Positions 8,563 to 18,076 of a stretch of DNA of 64,000 nucleotides are shown one piece after another. This DNA comes from Ruminococcaceae bacterium R-25 (GTDB lineage Bacteria > Bacillota > Clostridia > Saccharofermentanales > Saccharofermentanaceae): the NCBI GenBank assembly GCA_003149065.1, contig QGFZ01000001.1, positions 1,302,001 through 1,366,000 of the forward strand, in the 5' to 3' direction. The position numbers and the translations under genes are program-made. A model generated the notes under the pieces. It saw nothing but the letters and a program-made list of their open reading frames with translations. It was not told the DNA's origin and made no database searches. Positions within the stretch are counted from its first letter, which is position 1, and each line of letters opens with the position of its first letter.

Positions 8563-8701
8563 TAAAAAAATCGTCCTTTTGTGTTGAAGTATGCGCTTTA
8601 AGCAAACCGGCGCCGACTATTATTCAGGGATAATGTTGAAAACCGGCCGTAAATACGGCATTCCCTCTGCGTAGGCATAGTTCTACTTATAGCAATCGTA
8701 A

Positions 8702-8730
8702 ATTATAATATGCTTATGTTATATCGTCAA
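8702..8730 (-). promoter_or_regulatory. Sigma-A promoter for the zinc-ribbon/rpoD run
   Basis: On the minus strand TTGACG (8730-8725), a 17-base spacer and TATAAT (8707-8702), close to consensus. The predicted start lies about 130 bases before the zinc-ribbon gene. Its -35 box lies 18 bases from that of the divergent tadA promoter. Confidence 0.7.
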
Positions 8731-8748
8731 GAACAATTTTCGTTAGTC

Positions 8749-8778
8749 TTGACACTTTCCGTTTCCGCTCTGTATTAT
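8749..8778 (+). promoter_or_regulatory. Sigma-A promoter for tadA
   Basis: TTGACA (8749-8754), an 18-base spacer and TATTAT (8773-8778). The predicted start near 8785 leaves a leader of about 28 bases to the TTG start codon, consistent with that start. Confidence 0.65.
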
Positions 8779-8812
8779 CAGTCCCATAAGACATTTTACG
8801 AGGTTTTCCAAG

Positions 8813-9340
8813 TTGCCAAGATCCAGATCAAAGCTTTATCCTGACTTTAAGCCCTCCTCAGACAAGGAGCGCTTTATGCTCGAAGCCATAAAGGAGGCCG
8901 AAAAGGCCATAGATCTCGGCGAATGTCCCATTGGCTGCGTCATTGTCAAAGACGGCAAAGTCTTCGTAAGAGCACATAACTTAAGGCTTACCAGGGGTAA
9001 TGCCATAGCTCATGCCGAAGTCATCGCTATCGACAAGGCATGCAGAAAACTCGGCGACTGGCGGTTGGAAGACATGGACATGTATGTCACGTTAGAGCCC
9101 TGCACCATGTGCTCCGGAGCAATCATCCAGTCCCGGATCAGAAAAGTCTATTTCGGAGCTTATGAGCCCAAAAGCGGCGCCGTTGTATCCTGCAATGACA
9201 TTTTCGAAGTATCACACGGCCACAACCACAAGGTCGAGTTCGAAGGCGGCATCATGGAAAAGGAATGCTCTCAAATGATGCTCGATTTCTTCCGTGCTAT
9301 CAGGAAAAGAGACGCCGGCAAGAAGCGTTCCAAGCCTTAA
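8813..9340 (+). CDS. tadA: tRNA-specific adenosine deaminase TadA
   Basis: This enzyme converts adenosine to inosine at the wobble position of tRNA-Arg(ACG). The 175-residue frame has the cytidine/deoxycytidylate deaminase signature: HAEVIAI (zinc histidine and catalytic glutamate) and PCTMCSGAI (zinc cysteines). The first start is TTG at 8813 with GAGG nine bases upstream. An ATG at 8876 has a stronger AAGGAG at ideal spacing, but it would remove the KERFM segment that matches the family N-terminus, so I prefer TTG. The stop codon shares TTAA with the convergent addA stop. Confidence 0.92.
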   Translation: MPRSRSKLYPDFKPSSDKERFMLEAIKEAEKAIDLGECPIGCVIVKDGKVFVRAHNLRLTRGNAIAHAEVIAIDKACRKLGDWRLEDMDMYVTLEPCTMCSGAIIQSRIRKVYFGAYEPKSGAVVSCNDIFEVSHGHNHKVEFEGGIMEKECSQMMLDFFRAIRKRDAGKKRSKP

Positions 9341-12300
9341 ACCTCAACAAATTCACCGTAACGCACAAGATACAAAAGCTTATGACAGACCTTAAGGCCG
9401 TCTTTTTCGCATGCAGCCGCGTAGCTGTTCAGCTGGAAAGCGTGCCTCTCAAGTGCTTCCTTTGCGCGCTCTTCAGGAGTTGCTCCTCCTAAGCGGTCGG
9501 TCTTAAAATCCAGTATCGTATAACCTTCATCTGTCTTGTAGATCAGGTCGATGATACCTTGTACCAGTGCCGTATCTCCTTTGTCTCCTTCCGTAAAGAC
9601 GCCGAAAACAATAGGTTTCTCAGATCTGGCGGTACCATCTGCAAAGCTCTTTATAATGTCCTCACACCTTAAGTCATTACAGAAAGCCAGTATTCCGTTC
9701 TTAAATTCGCCTGCAACTTCCCTGGCATTATCATCAGAACAGATATTGAGATATCCGCCCTTTATCAGTGAATCTATCTCATCTTCAAATGTTATCTTTC
9801 CTGTCCTTAAGCCCTCAAGATCAATGAATCTCATTATCCTGTGAAGGATCGTACCCTTTGCAGCAGATGTAAGGAGCGATACATTGTCGCTCTCAAAATC
9901 ATCAACACTCCTTATCGCAAGGTCAACATGGGTCGTATCTGAAGGCTTTCCGTCACCGGCAATTCCAGTTACCGACACCTTGAAAGGGATATCAACGCTG
10001 TCTTTGTACTTATATTCGGGCAGCAACAGTTTCCCTTCAGAATCAAATTCGGGCTTTTTCCCACCTTCTTCAGCTTTTTTCTCAGCTTCTGTGATCTCTT
10101 CTGCCTGCTCTTTCGAAGCGGCATAAATTTCAGCGAGCTTATCGCCCTTCATCTCCAAAACTTCAAAACCTTTGGTTTCAGAACCGTCCAAATCAGTAAA
10201 TGTAACAATGTTACATTCCTTAAGATCGCCTGTTTCAGCGATTTCTCTCAGCTTAGCGCCGTCTACACTTCTCGCCAGGGCACTGAAAAGGCAATAAGGA
10301 AGTTTCATGTCGCCCGTAAGCCAGTGTCTTCTGTCAAACTGCCTGTTTTTGTAATCTGTTGCCTGCGTAAAAGCCTTTCTCATAGGGCTCTGCTTCGTCT
10401 TGTCGTCGATGTCACAGGTCGTGATCACAGACAGGTCTTCTTCTGCTCTCGTAAGCGCTACATAAAGGAGTCTGCATGTTTCGGCATTGCTCTCAAGTCT
10501 CATCTTCATCTTGTAGATATACTGCTCAAAAGAATGGCTCCTGGTGATATCTTCAAAATTGAAATCTTCAGTAAGGAAGCCGTCATCCCTATCGAACATG
10601 ATGCTCGACAGAGTATCTTTCCGCTCATCCATACCGCCCGTCGCAATGAGAATTACGAACGGGAACTCAAGGCCCTTACTCTTGTGTACGGTCATAGTGG
10701 TGATCTTGTTCTTGTTGGCATCGGTAACTTCGATATCAGCCTTCTTGATCTGGATCTTCATCTGTTCCAGTTCAGCAGCAATTCCCGAAATATCGGAACC
10801 TCTCAATTTGAAGCTTTCAGACAGCCAGTCCTTAAAGACGTCGAACTTGTTGCTGTCGCCTTCCCTTGATTCCAAAGTTGCCTTGATCCCGGTCTCTCTG
10901 TAGATCATTTCGATTATGTCATCAATATCAGAGACCATCGAACTCATTCTTATCCTGTCGAACGTATCGACAAAATTCTTAACGCGGACAGATAATTCAT
11001 CACTGCATTTTTCGATATAGACACGAAGCCTTAACATCAAAGGCTCTTTTTCTATCGAATCGCCGCTTAATTCATGGATAAACGCCTGAACAGACGCAAG
11101 TTCTGCCACCGTGAAATTCGAGAACTTGTAATTAGACAGCATGACGCCCGCAAGATACTCATCCCTGTACTCGTTGCCAAGACAGATAAGGAAATTGATT
11201 ATCCTGTGGATATCCAGGTCTTCGAAAACATCGGTCGTAAATCTTCCGGATGCTTCTATCTTTCTGCCGTCGCTTAAGGTGCAGCCGTTAAGGTATCTTG
11301 CAACGGTCTCTGCCTGGTTATTTGAAGCTGTCAGGATGCAGATATCCTTAAATTCGGTCTTGCTTCCGTCAACTCTGGTGCAGTTTTCAAGATATCTTCT
11401 GACTTCGCTCTCAACGGCCGCAAGAACGGCTCTTCTTTCAGGTTTTACCTTATCGCCGTCATCTCCTGCAGGAACAGCACTGTCAGCAACGATTATCCTG
11501 GGGATATTACCGTGAGGCGTTTCAGCTGCCTTGCTTAATCTCTGGCTCTTATCGTATTCGATCTCAGAAGCCTTTTCGCTCATTATCTGATCGAAGATGT
11601 AGTTAGCAAATGAAAGTATCTCGCAGGTGCTTCTGTGGTTTTCCTTGAGATAAAAGACTTCGCCTTTCTTTGACCCGGTCTCGTATTCTTTCATCCTTGC
11701 ACCGAAGATCTTCGGATCTGCAAAACGGAATTTGTAGATACTCTGCTTGATATCGCCTACACGGAAAACATTGCCTTCCGGATTTTCGAACTTTTCGATT
11801 ATCTTATCCTGGAGCCTGGTGTTGTCCTGATACTCATCGACAAAGATCTCAGAAAACTTCTCACGGTAGAAAGCTGCCGCTTCGTCATTTTTCAGAATCT
11901 CATATGCAGTATGCTCGAGATCTGAATAATCCATGCCGTGCATGTTATTCTTAACTCTTGCATAATACTCGTCAGTCTTTTTCAAGAGATCGACAAATGC
12001 CCTGCAGGCTTTAGTTCCCTCTTTCTGGTTCAAAAGGACCTGTTCTTCCGTAAAGCCCAAAAGGCTGCTGTATTCTTCGGGAAGGTCGTAAGGATTATCG
12101 TATTTTGAATCAGTCCACTTATCAGGTGTCAGGAAGTGCCTTAAGGTTACGATCGCAAGAAGCGGCCTGTCATCGCCTTTAAGATCCGCACCTCTGAAAA
12201 ATGATTTGAATTTCAGATCTCCGATATCCTTAAGCGGCGCAAGACAGCTGAAGAAATCAGCTCCTTTATGAGTCTTATAGTGCTCGATCACATTATCAAT

Positions 12301-13131
12301 CCTGCTCTTAATAAGGCTTATGAATTCGTCATTCGAATATTCTTCTACAATCTGATAAGACTCGTGATCAGCAAGAACCGAAGCAAGATCGCTGTCATCA
12401 AGCATTGATCTCACATTCGCTAAATATTCGGTGATAACTAACGGTATTTCGTTCTCTTTTTCGAAATACATTATCTTCCCGTTCTTATCACGTTCCTCAC
12501 GCGCTTTTACAAAGCCTTCGCAGACATCAAGATAATCCGGAAGACTTCGCAAAGTCTTATAAGTGCCGGTTACGATACCAGCCAAAGAATTGTCATTCCT
12601 GCCGTCACCGAACCTTCTCGTAAATCTAACGAAGTTATCTTCTTCTGATGTACAGGATTCATACATTGCTTTGAACGCATAATCTACCGCAGTCTGAAGC
12701 AGAACTCCCTGCTCGCTGTCACTTAGGATCCTGCAGGAAGGGTCGGTAAAATCAGCCATCGGACCTGCTTCTAAAAGATAGCCCTTCTCCTTGATAACAC
12801 GCGAACAAAAGCCGTGCATAGTCTGAATATATGCATTGGGAAGGAGATCTATCTGATCGGATAATCTTGCCGCCATCTTTGTATCGCCTGAAAGAACAGC
12901 ATCGTTACGGAGGCTTCTTAATTTCTCTTCGATCTTGTCCGCCATATGCGCAGCTGCATCTTCCGTAAAAGTTACAACGAGCATCCTGTCGACAGAAAGA
13001 GTGCCGTTCATTATCTCTTCGCCGATCCTGGCTGTTAATACCGTTGTCTTACCAGAACCTGCAGAAGCGGAAACGAGGTTGTTATTAAGTTCCGCATTGA
13101 TTATCTTTTCCTGTTCAGCCGAAAACTTCAT
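9337..13131 (-). CDS. addA: ATP-dependent helicase/nuclease subunit A (AddA)
   Basis: A 1264-residue UvrD-type helicase with a C-terminal nuclease domain, one half of the AddAB enzyme that resects double-strand breaks for recombination. Walker A is SASAGSGKTTVL near residue 20, the DEYQD helicase motif II is FVDEYQDNTRLQDK, and motif VI has LLYVALTRAEEDL. The nuclease core is YTILDFKTDRL near the C-terminus, with the metal-binding Asp and Lys. Length is normal for the family. It starts three bases after the addB stop, so the two are co-translated. Confidence 0.96.
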   Translation of the reverse strand: MKFSAEQEKIINAELNNNLVSASAGSGKTTVLTARIGEEIMNGTLSVDRMLVVTFTEDAAAHMADKIEEKLRSLRNDAVLSGDTKMAARLSDQIDLLPNAYIQTMHGFCSRVIKEKGYLLEAGPMADFTDPSCRILSDSEQGVLLQTAVDYAFKAMYESCTSEEDNFVRFTRRFGDGRNDNSLAGIVTGTYKTLRSLPDYLDVCEGFVKAREERDKNGKIMYFEKENEIPLVITEYLANVRSMLDDSDLASVLADHESYQIVEEYSNDEFISLIKSRIDNVIEHYKTHKGADFFSCLAPLKDIGDLKFKSFFRGADLKGDDRPLLAIVTLRHFLTPDKWTDSKYDNPYDLPEEYSSLLGFTEEQVLLNQKEGTKACRAFVDLLKKTDEYYARVKNNMHGMDYSDLEHTAYEILKNDEAAAFYREKFSEIFVDEYQDNTRLQDKIIEKFENPEGNVFRVGDIKQSIYKFRFADPKIFGARMKEYETGSKKGEVFYLKENHRSTCEILSFANYIFDQIMSEKASEIEYDKSQRLSKAAETPHGNIPRIIVADSAVPAGDDGDKVKPERRAVLAAVESEVRRYLENCTRVDGSKTEFKDICILTASNNQAETVARYLNGCTLSDGRKIEASGRFTTDVFEDLDIHRIINFLICLGNEYRDEYLAGVMLSNYKFSNFTVAELASVQAFIHELSGDSIEKEPLMLRLRVYIEKCSDELSVRVKNFVDTFDRIRMSSMVSDIDDIIEMIYRETGIKATLESREGDSNKFDVFKDWLSESFKLRGSDISGIAAELEQMKIQIKKADIEVTDANKNKITTMTVHKSKGLEFPFVILIATGGMDERKDTLSSIMFDRDDGFLTEDFNFEDITRSHSFEQYIYKMKMRLESNAETCRLLYVALTRAEEDLSVITTCDIDDKTKQSPMRKAFTQATDYKNRQFDRRHWLTGDMKLPYCLFSALARSVDGAKLREIAETGDLKECNIVTFTDLDGSETKGFEVLEMKGDKLAEIYAASKEQAEEITEAEKKAEEGGKKPEFDSEGKLLLPEYKYKDSVDIPFKVSVTGIAGDGKPSDTTHVDLAIRSVDDFESDNVSLLTSAAKGTILHRIMRFIDLEGLRTGKITFEDEIDSLIKGGYLNICSDDNAREVAGEFKNGILAFCNDLRCEDIIKSFADGTARSEKPIVFGVFTEGDKGDTALVQGIIDLIYKTDEGYTILDFKTDRLGGATPEERAKEALERHAFQLNSYAAACEKDGLKVCHKLLYLVRYGEFVEV

Positions 13132-13134
13132 AAC

Positions 13135-16100
13135 TCATTCCTCCTTTCCTTTTTCATCTGTGCCTTCAAGAATGTCTTTCATTCCTAGGATCGCTATCCT
13201 GTCGGCTTTCTTCATGTTCTTATCGGCACCTATCTTCTTGGTGACTTCATCATAACCCGGGTCGGCTTTTGCCTTGCCGGATTTTGCGGGTTTAGCAAAT
13301 GCCTCGCAGTTTGCGACCATCACACCGTATTTTCCTGAACTGCTGAGATCCAATTGTTCCCTGAACTTGGGTGCCTGCGGGTCATTTCCGCAATAGCCCT
13401 TATAACTGCAGTAGTTACAGAGCTTGAGCTTAGGCTCTGCCACAACCGCATCAGCTTTTCCTGAAGTTATCTCATCAACGCTTTCCTTTATTACGTGCTT
13501 CGAGAAATCTATCGCAATATTCATTGCTTCCTCATCGTAGCCCGAGAGCTTCGGCGCACAGGTCAGAGGCTCACCCTTGTCGTCCGCCTTAAGTCCGACC
13601 TGGACATAACCGTAATCGTCGATCACGGCATCGCCTTCTTTGGAATACTTATCCAGGATCGCGCCCGAATATACCGGCAGCTGAATCTGAGTGCCGTTAA
13701 TAAGCGACTGGGCATCCACATCTTTTTCAAAGCTCTTGTAGTCAATGGTCCTAAGATGGATCTTACCTGCTTCATCACGCTTTATATCAAACCTGTCGAT
13801 GAAGCCTGTGAACTTCAGATCCACTCCTTCGTACGGAATATTAAGTTCAAACTCTCTTGATCCGATTTTTTCTTCAATTCCTTCAGGAACAAAACCTGTC
13901 GCAACCGAATCTTCAAGAACGCCCCTGAACATCTTGGTAAACATTCTTCTGAGCTTGGCATAGGTATCCATCTCAAAGACTCTGTCTGTCGGCATTCCGG
14001 CCTCATCAACGGAGCCGAAGACAGCCCTCTCGGATGCTGCCTTTCTTAAGCAGATATCGGCATATTGATTATAATTGTCTTCGTTTTCGAGAAGCTTCTT
14101 TGCAATGGAAACAAACCTTTCAGGATCTCTTTCACAAGCATCTCTTAAGCCCCTGTAAGCTTCTTCAAACATACTGTGGATAAGGGTTCCGAAAGAATTA
14201 GCCTGAATCTTCGTATTATCTTCTCTGGGCGATATACGGAGCTGTCTCTGGAGCATGTACTGGAACGGACATTCCTTAAAGCTCTCGATCGAAGAAACGC
14301 TCGCATAGATAGCCCTGCCCTTCGTGCCGTCTGTTTTAACAGTCGTAAGGAGCCTGTCCATAACGTCTGAGGGTATCTTTGCTTCTTCGGCATTATGTCT
14401 GAACTTAACAGCCTCACCCGCTATAGGATTTCTGAACGTGTTTACTATGTGGTGCTCTTCAGGAACAAAGCTCTCAAGATATTCGAAAACACGGCTCTTC
14501 GGCTTGCCGTATTCATGAACCATGTAGAGGATATCCGTTGCCGAACCCAATGTAAGACAGCAGGTAACGAATTCTTCCCTCATCTTGTTCTGAGCCTTGT
14601 CAGGAAGTTCGATCCTGTCCGTGGAAGACGAAAGATTCTTAAGTTCTGTTCCGCTCAAAAGGCCTTCCCTCATTCTTACATAAGGAAAATTATCTTTCTG
14701 TGCACCTACGATAAACAGCACTTTGCATGGCGTAACAAAAGCATGCTCGGGAGTCGTTATCTCAATAGAATCGACCTTCAGAGGAATAGTACCTTCCGTA
14801 CGGTTCCTCATGTCAGTCCTGATCATGGAGAGGAAGTCTTTCTGGCTTATCTCACAATCGTTCATCTCGTGTGTCGAACACATAAGAAGGCTTATAAGTT
14901 CGTCATAACCTCTGACCAGAGCTATGGCAGCTGAATCATCGCCTCTGGAAAGGAATTCGTCTCTCAAAGGTTCTATAAAACCGCGCATGCTGTTAAAGAA
15001 TTCCAGGCTCTTTCTTGCTTTGCCGGATAAGGTCTTCTCGTTATAGATCGATTCGCAGGCTTTCTTAAGCGGTACAAGAGATCTCGTGACAACATATTCA
15101 TAAAAGAACTTTCCGCTGTCGACAAAGCCTTCATCAAGTCCAGGTACAGTTCCGCCGATTATCCAGAATTTCAGCTTTTTCCTGTGTTCTCCGTCATCGG
15201 CATCAACATAGGCTTTTTCATCGAAAAGCCTGCCGTAATCAGTTATGTTCTTTGCATAACAGTAGTTTTCGAAGCCGTCTGCAATATAAGGAGGGATCCT
15301 CAGCATTCCGGAGCGCATAGCCTTCATTATGAGCTCTAAAGTATACCCGACTCTGGGGAGCTCTAATATTATCTGCATCATGTAAGGAACGACAGTTCCG
15401 CCCAATGCGATCTTACGGTCGATAAAGACATCCAGGCCGTAAAGCTCAGCCGTGCTTCTCATCCTGGAAGTGATATCTTCGTTACAGCAAACGATCCTTA
15501 TATCACGGTATCTGTAGCCATGATTTCTGGTAAGGTCTATGACCTCATTAAATATATAGCCCACCCTGTCATCGATACCTGAAAGCTCAGCAAGTCTTAC
15601 CTCGCCGTCACACTTGATACCTTCAGGCTTCGAATCAGATGCAAATCCGTTAACGATAAGGCTCAAGATGTCTTTGTTATCGGCAATCTCAAGCTTAGAG
15701 CAGGAAGCGCCCAGGCCTTCGAGCATACCGGAAAAATCTTCACCTGCTTTGAAGACAGAAGAAAATGAAGATCCGCTGCCGCCTGAGATAACATTAAACT
15801 CAATATCACACCCTAATTCAGACAGGAGCGATACCAGTTTGATCTCTTTGGGTGTAAGCATTCGCGTAGCGCCGAATCCGACAAAAACTATCCTGGAATT
15901 TAAAAGAGCCTTAAGACCGCTCGCCCTTCTCGTCGAGAGGCTGGAAGGATCAATAGATGACAGCTTATCGCATGCAAGCGCAATGGGCTCTCTCAAAAGA
16001 TTTAAGCCGTATTTGGAATTCATCTGCTCTAATTCCGTCATGATCAGATGAAGATCCTTAAGCTTGTTAATAAAAGCTACTGAAGAAGATGAATTATCGA

Positions 16101-16578
16101 GGGCCTTGACTGCCTCATCGATCTCGTCGATCCCCACGCCGTATCTGGAGAAGTCACCTAAAAGGGCAATCATCATGTTGATATAGTCGATGCGGGATGA
16201 GAGCGTGCCGAATGCATTGAGCCTTGCTTTGTTATTGGCGAGGATGTTATAGATTGCATTGCGGAGCATGATCTCACCGCCTTCGGCGACATAATTGGTG
16301 CCTAAGTCATCTAAGATATTTCCTGCAAGCTTTCTGAAACTTATGACATCGCCTGATACAAGCGAAGATGACAGAGTAAGAATGCCGTCACCCGTATCGA
16401 TAGTGCCGTTTCCTTTTGATATCTGTTCCTTGACGGCCAACACTTCGCGCTCGATCTGTGCCTTTGAAAACTCAGGCGCAACAAAGATCAGCTCTCTGCC
16501 GTCGGAATTCTTTACCGCTTCTGCTATAACTTCCTGTGAAACAGGCCTTATAGCGCTATATGTCTTAAACCTTATCAT
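13135..16578 (-). CDS. addB: ATP-dependent nuclease subunit B (AddB)
   Basis: A 1147-residue partner of AddA. The C-terminal RecB-type nuclease is seen as LRTIDYKSFEK, and the iron-sulfur cysteines are split as in AddB: one in SFKECPFQYML and three in LCNYCSYKGYCG. The N-terminal region where Bacillus AddB has a GxxGxGKT ATP loop reads YSAIRPVSQEVIAEAV, so the ATP-binding loop is missing; this subunit is not the main motor in the family. The gene precedes addA in the standard order. A short leader follows the convergence-free upstream region. Confidence 0.92.
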   Translation of the reverse strand: MIRFKTYSAIRPVSQEVIAEAVKNSDGRELIFVAPEFSKAQIEREVLAVKEQISKGNGTIDTGDGILTLSSSLVSGDVISFRKLAGNILDDLGTNYVAEGGEIMLRNAIYNILANNKARLNAFGTLSSRIDYINMMIALLGDFSRYGVGIDEIDEAVKALDNSSSSVAFINKLKDLHLIMTELEQMNSKYGLNLLREPIALACDKLSSIDPSSLSTRRASGLKALLNSRIVFVGFGATRMLTPKEIKLVSLLSELGCDIEFNVISGGSGSSFSSVFKAGEDFSGMLEGLGASCSKLEIADNKDILSLIVNGFASDSKPEGIKCDGEVRLAELSGIDDRVGYIFNEVIDLTRNHGYRYRDIRIVCCNEDITSRMRSTAELYGLDVFIDRKIALGGTVVPYMMQIILELPRVGYTLELIMKAMRSGMLRIPPYIADGFENYCYAKNITDYGRLFDEKAYVDADDGEHRKKLKFWIIGGTVPGLDEGFVDSGKFFYEYVVTRSLVPLKKACESIYNEKTLSGKARKSLEFFNSMRGFIEPLRDEFLSRGDDSAAIALVRGYDELISLLMCSTHEMNDCEISQKDFLSMIRTDMRNRTEGTIPLKVDSIEITTPEHAFVTPCKVLFIVGAQKDNFPYVRMREGLLSGTELKNLSSSTDRIELPDKAQNKMREEFVTCCLTLGSATDILYMVHEYGKPKSRVFEYLESFVPEEHHIVNTFRNPIAGEAVKFRHNAEEAKIPSDVMDRLLTTVKTDGTKGRAIYASVSSIESFKECPFQYMLQRQLRISPREDNTKIQANSFGTLIHSMFEEAYRGLRDACERDPERFVSIAKKLLENEDNYNQYADICLRKAASERAVFGSVDEAGMPTDRVFEMDTYAKLRRMFTKMFRGVLEDSVATGFVPEGIEEKIGSREFELNIPYEGVDLKFTGFIDRFDIKRDEAGKIHLRTIDYKSFEKDVDAQSLINGTQIQLPVYSGAILDKYSKEGDAVIDDYGYVQVGLKADDKGEPLTCAPKLSGYDEEAMNIAIDFSKHVIKESVDEITSGKADAVVAEPKLKLCNYCSYKGYCGNDPQAPKFREQLDLSSSGKYGVMVANCEAFAKPAKSGKAKADPGYDEVTKKIGADKNMKKADRIAILGMKDILEGTDEKGKEE

Positions 16579-16660
16579 GCAAATACCTCAAAATCATTCT
16601 GACCTAATTTTAAGGTTTTACGAAGCTTTTTAAAAGCCGATTAATGGGACAGTTTAGCAG

Positions 16661-17458
16661 TTAGAAACTCTTCTCTGCACTCTCGGTAGTCAGGCGCCTT
16701 TTTTCTAGTGTCTTTTCAAAAAGCAGATCCGCCGTCTTGGGGAATCCCTCATATACAACCTTTGTGCCCTCTTCGGTTATACCGCCTTTTGTGGCAACTC
16801 TTGTAACGACATCTTCAAATGACATCTCTTTTTGAAGCATCAGGTCGCCTGTGGCGCTCATTGTGCTGAGGACCATCTTTACTATCTGCTCTTTGGGGAT
16901 TGCTGTATGTCCTTCTGCAGACTTGCAGATGACATCGAAGATCGATGCGATAAAACCCGGCATGCAGCTTACGAGTTCTGATCCCATACCCATTTCATTT
17001 TCGGGCAGCTCTATTACATCACCGATGCAGGAGAGGAGATTTTTAAGAGTATCCTTGTCTGTTACCTTGTCATTGAAACACACGAGAGTCTGGGATCTTC
17101 CGATCTCGGCAGTAAGACTCGGAATGACCTTTGCTGTCTTAATATCTATTACTTTGCGGATCGTTTCGAAGGAAACACTTCCGTTAAGTGATACGAGCAG
17201 AGCGTCCGGATTTATTGAATCCTTTATATCTTCAAGTACAGCCTTAAGATCAACGGGGCGCACGCAGACAAAGACGATATCGCACAAAGAGGCTAATTCT
17301 TTGCTTTTTACCGCATTAGCTATGTTCTTCGCTTCTTCAAGCTTTGATTCTGTCCTGTTTGAAACAAAAAGGTCCTGTTTATCTATGTTTCCTGCTTCTG
17401 AGAACTTCCAGAGCAGCATCTTTCCCATACTTCCATAGCCTATGATTCCGACACGCAT
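16661..17458 (-). CDS. Pyrroline-5-carboxylate reductase family protein (ProC/ComER-like)
   Basis: A 265-residue NAD(P)-dependent reductase. The N-terminus has the Rossmann motif VGIIGYGSMGKML, and the C-terminal dimerisation domain ends with VATKGGITEEGTKV, the counterpart of the ProC PGGTT-AG signature. ProC makes proline from pyrroline-5-carboxylate; the altered signature is closer to ComER-type paralogues, so proline synthesis is possible but not certain. The ATG at 17458 is chosen over an upstream in-frame start because AGAGGAG lies at good distance. That ribosome site is also the 3' arm of a terminator-like hairpin. Confidence 0.8.
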   Translation of the reverse strand: MRVGIIGYGSMGKMLLWKFSEAGNIDKQDLFVSNRTESKLEEAKNIANAVKSKELASLCDIVFVCVRPVDLKAVLEDIKDSINPDALLVSLNGSVSFETIRKVIDIKTAKVIPSLTAEIGRSQTLVCFNDKVTDKDTLKNLLSCIGDVIELPENEMGMGSELVSCMPGFIASIFDVICKSAEGHTAIPKEQIVKMVLSTMSATGDLMLQKEMSFEDVVTRVATKGGITEEGTKVVYEGFPKTADLLFEKTLEKRRLTTESAEKSF

Positions 17459-17509
17459 AAAAAGCATCTCCTCTAAATGATTTCACTCATTATAACAAAG
17501 AGGAGATGC
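17459..17509 (-). terminator. Terminator hairpin whose 3' arm is the next gene's ribosome site
   Basis: Arms AGAGGAGATGC (17499-17509) and GCATCTCCTCT (17464-17474), both on the plus strand, are perfectly complementary over 11 bases with a 24-base loop. On the minus strand the stem is followed by TTTTT, as in an intrinsic terminator for the XRE gene. The 3' arm, read AGAGGAG, is the Shine-Dalgarno for the ProC-like ATG at 17458. Confidence 0.7.
17489..17497 (-). promoter_or_regulatory. Extended -10 promoter in the hairpin loop
   Basis: On the minus strand TGTTATAAT gives an extended -10 box (TATAAT at 17494-17489); no good -35 is visible. Transcription would start near 17482, downstream of the hairpin's 5' arm, so such a transcript could not form the hairpin that hides the ribosome site. 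Confidence 0.45.
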
Positions 17510-17539
17510 CTTATTTACTTTGTTCTATTCCTATTACCC

Positions 17540-17989
17540 TTATACTACTTTCCAGTGCTTAAGCTCTGAGAGCCATCCGTCGTACTGGGCACGTCTGTCG
17601 CTGTCTGATAAGTTCTCAGGATTCGGCATGTGCTCTATAAGGAAATCCAAAAGGTCGTCCTTGCTCTCATAGACGAAGTCGCCATCTGAGTAGCACCATT
17701 TGCAGTAATCTTCGTTGAAGTCTCCGTTAGGCTCCCTGCTGATATTGAGGTCTTCGTTAAGCGGCATTCCGCAGCACTGGCAGTAAAGCTGTCTGGGGCT
17801 TCCAAGAAGCGTATTGATCGACACATTGAACTCTCTTGATAAGATCTTCAGAGTCTCTGTGTTAGGCTGTGTCTCGCCTGTCTCCCAGCGACTTACAGCC
17901 TGTCTTGTAACCAATACTCTTTCTGCAAATTCTTCCTGTGTGAGATTATTTTCTTCACGGATCTTTTTCAATACATCTTTAGTTTCCAT
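17540..17989 (-). CDS. XRE-family regulator with C-terminal zinc ribbon
   Basis: A 149-residue protein. The N-terminal helix-turn-helix is of the XRE/Cro type (NLTQEEFAERVLVTRQAVSRWETG, in two parts: the recognition helix is TRQAVSRWE). The C-terminal half is the putative zinc-ribbon family with YCQCCGMPL and DYCKWCYSDGDF, giving two CxxC pairs. The start at 17989 is chosen over upstream ATGs because AAAGGAG lies seven bases before it. Such proteins act as small transcription regulators; targets are not known. It is followed by the hairpin that controls the ProC-like gene. Confidence 0.85.
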   Translation of the reverse strand: METKDVLKKIREENNLTQEEFAERVLVTRQAVSRWETGETQPNTETLKILSREFNVSINTLLGSPRQLYCQCCGMPLNEDLNISREPNGDFNEDYCKWCYSDGDFVYESKDDLLDFLIEHMPNPENLSDSDRRAQYDGWLSELKHWKVV

Positions 17990-18076
17990 ACCATTATCTC
18001 CTTTGCTTTGGTTTGATAGCTCCATTATGAGATTGCCCTTGCGCGAAAACAAGAAACGCGCTGTTGCGTCACTTAA

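Noticed and set aside
10324-10869. 181-codon frame opposite addA
   Set aside because: It lies entirely inside addA with its DEYQD, Walker and nuclease motifs; shadow frame.
14395-14934. 179-codon frame opposite addB
   Set aside because: Inside addB; no ribosome site or recognisable domain.
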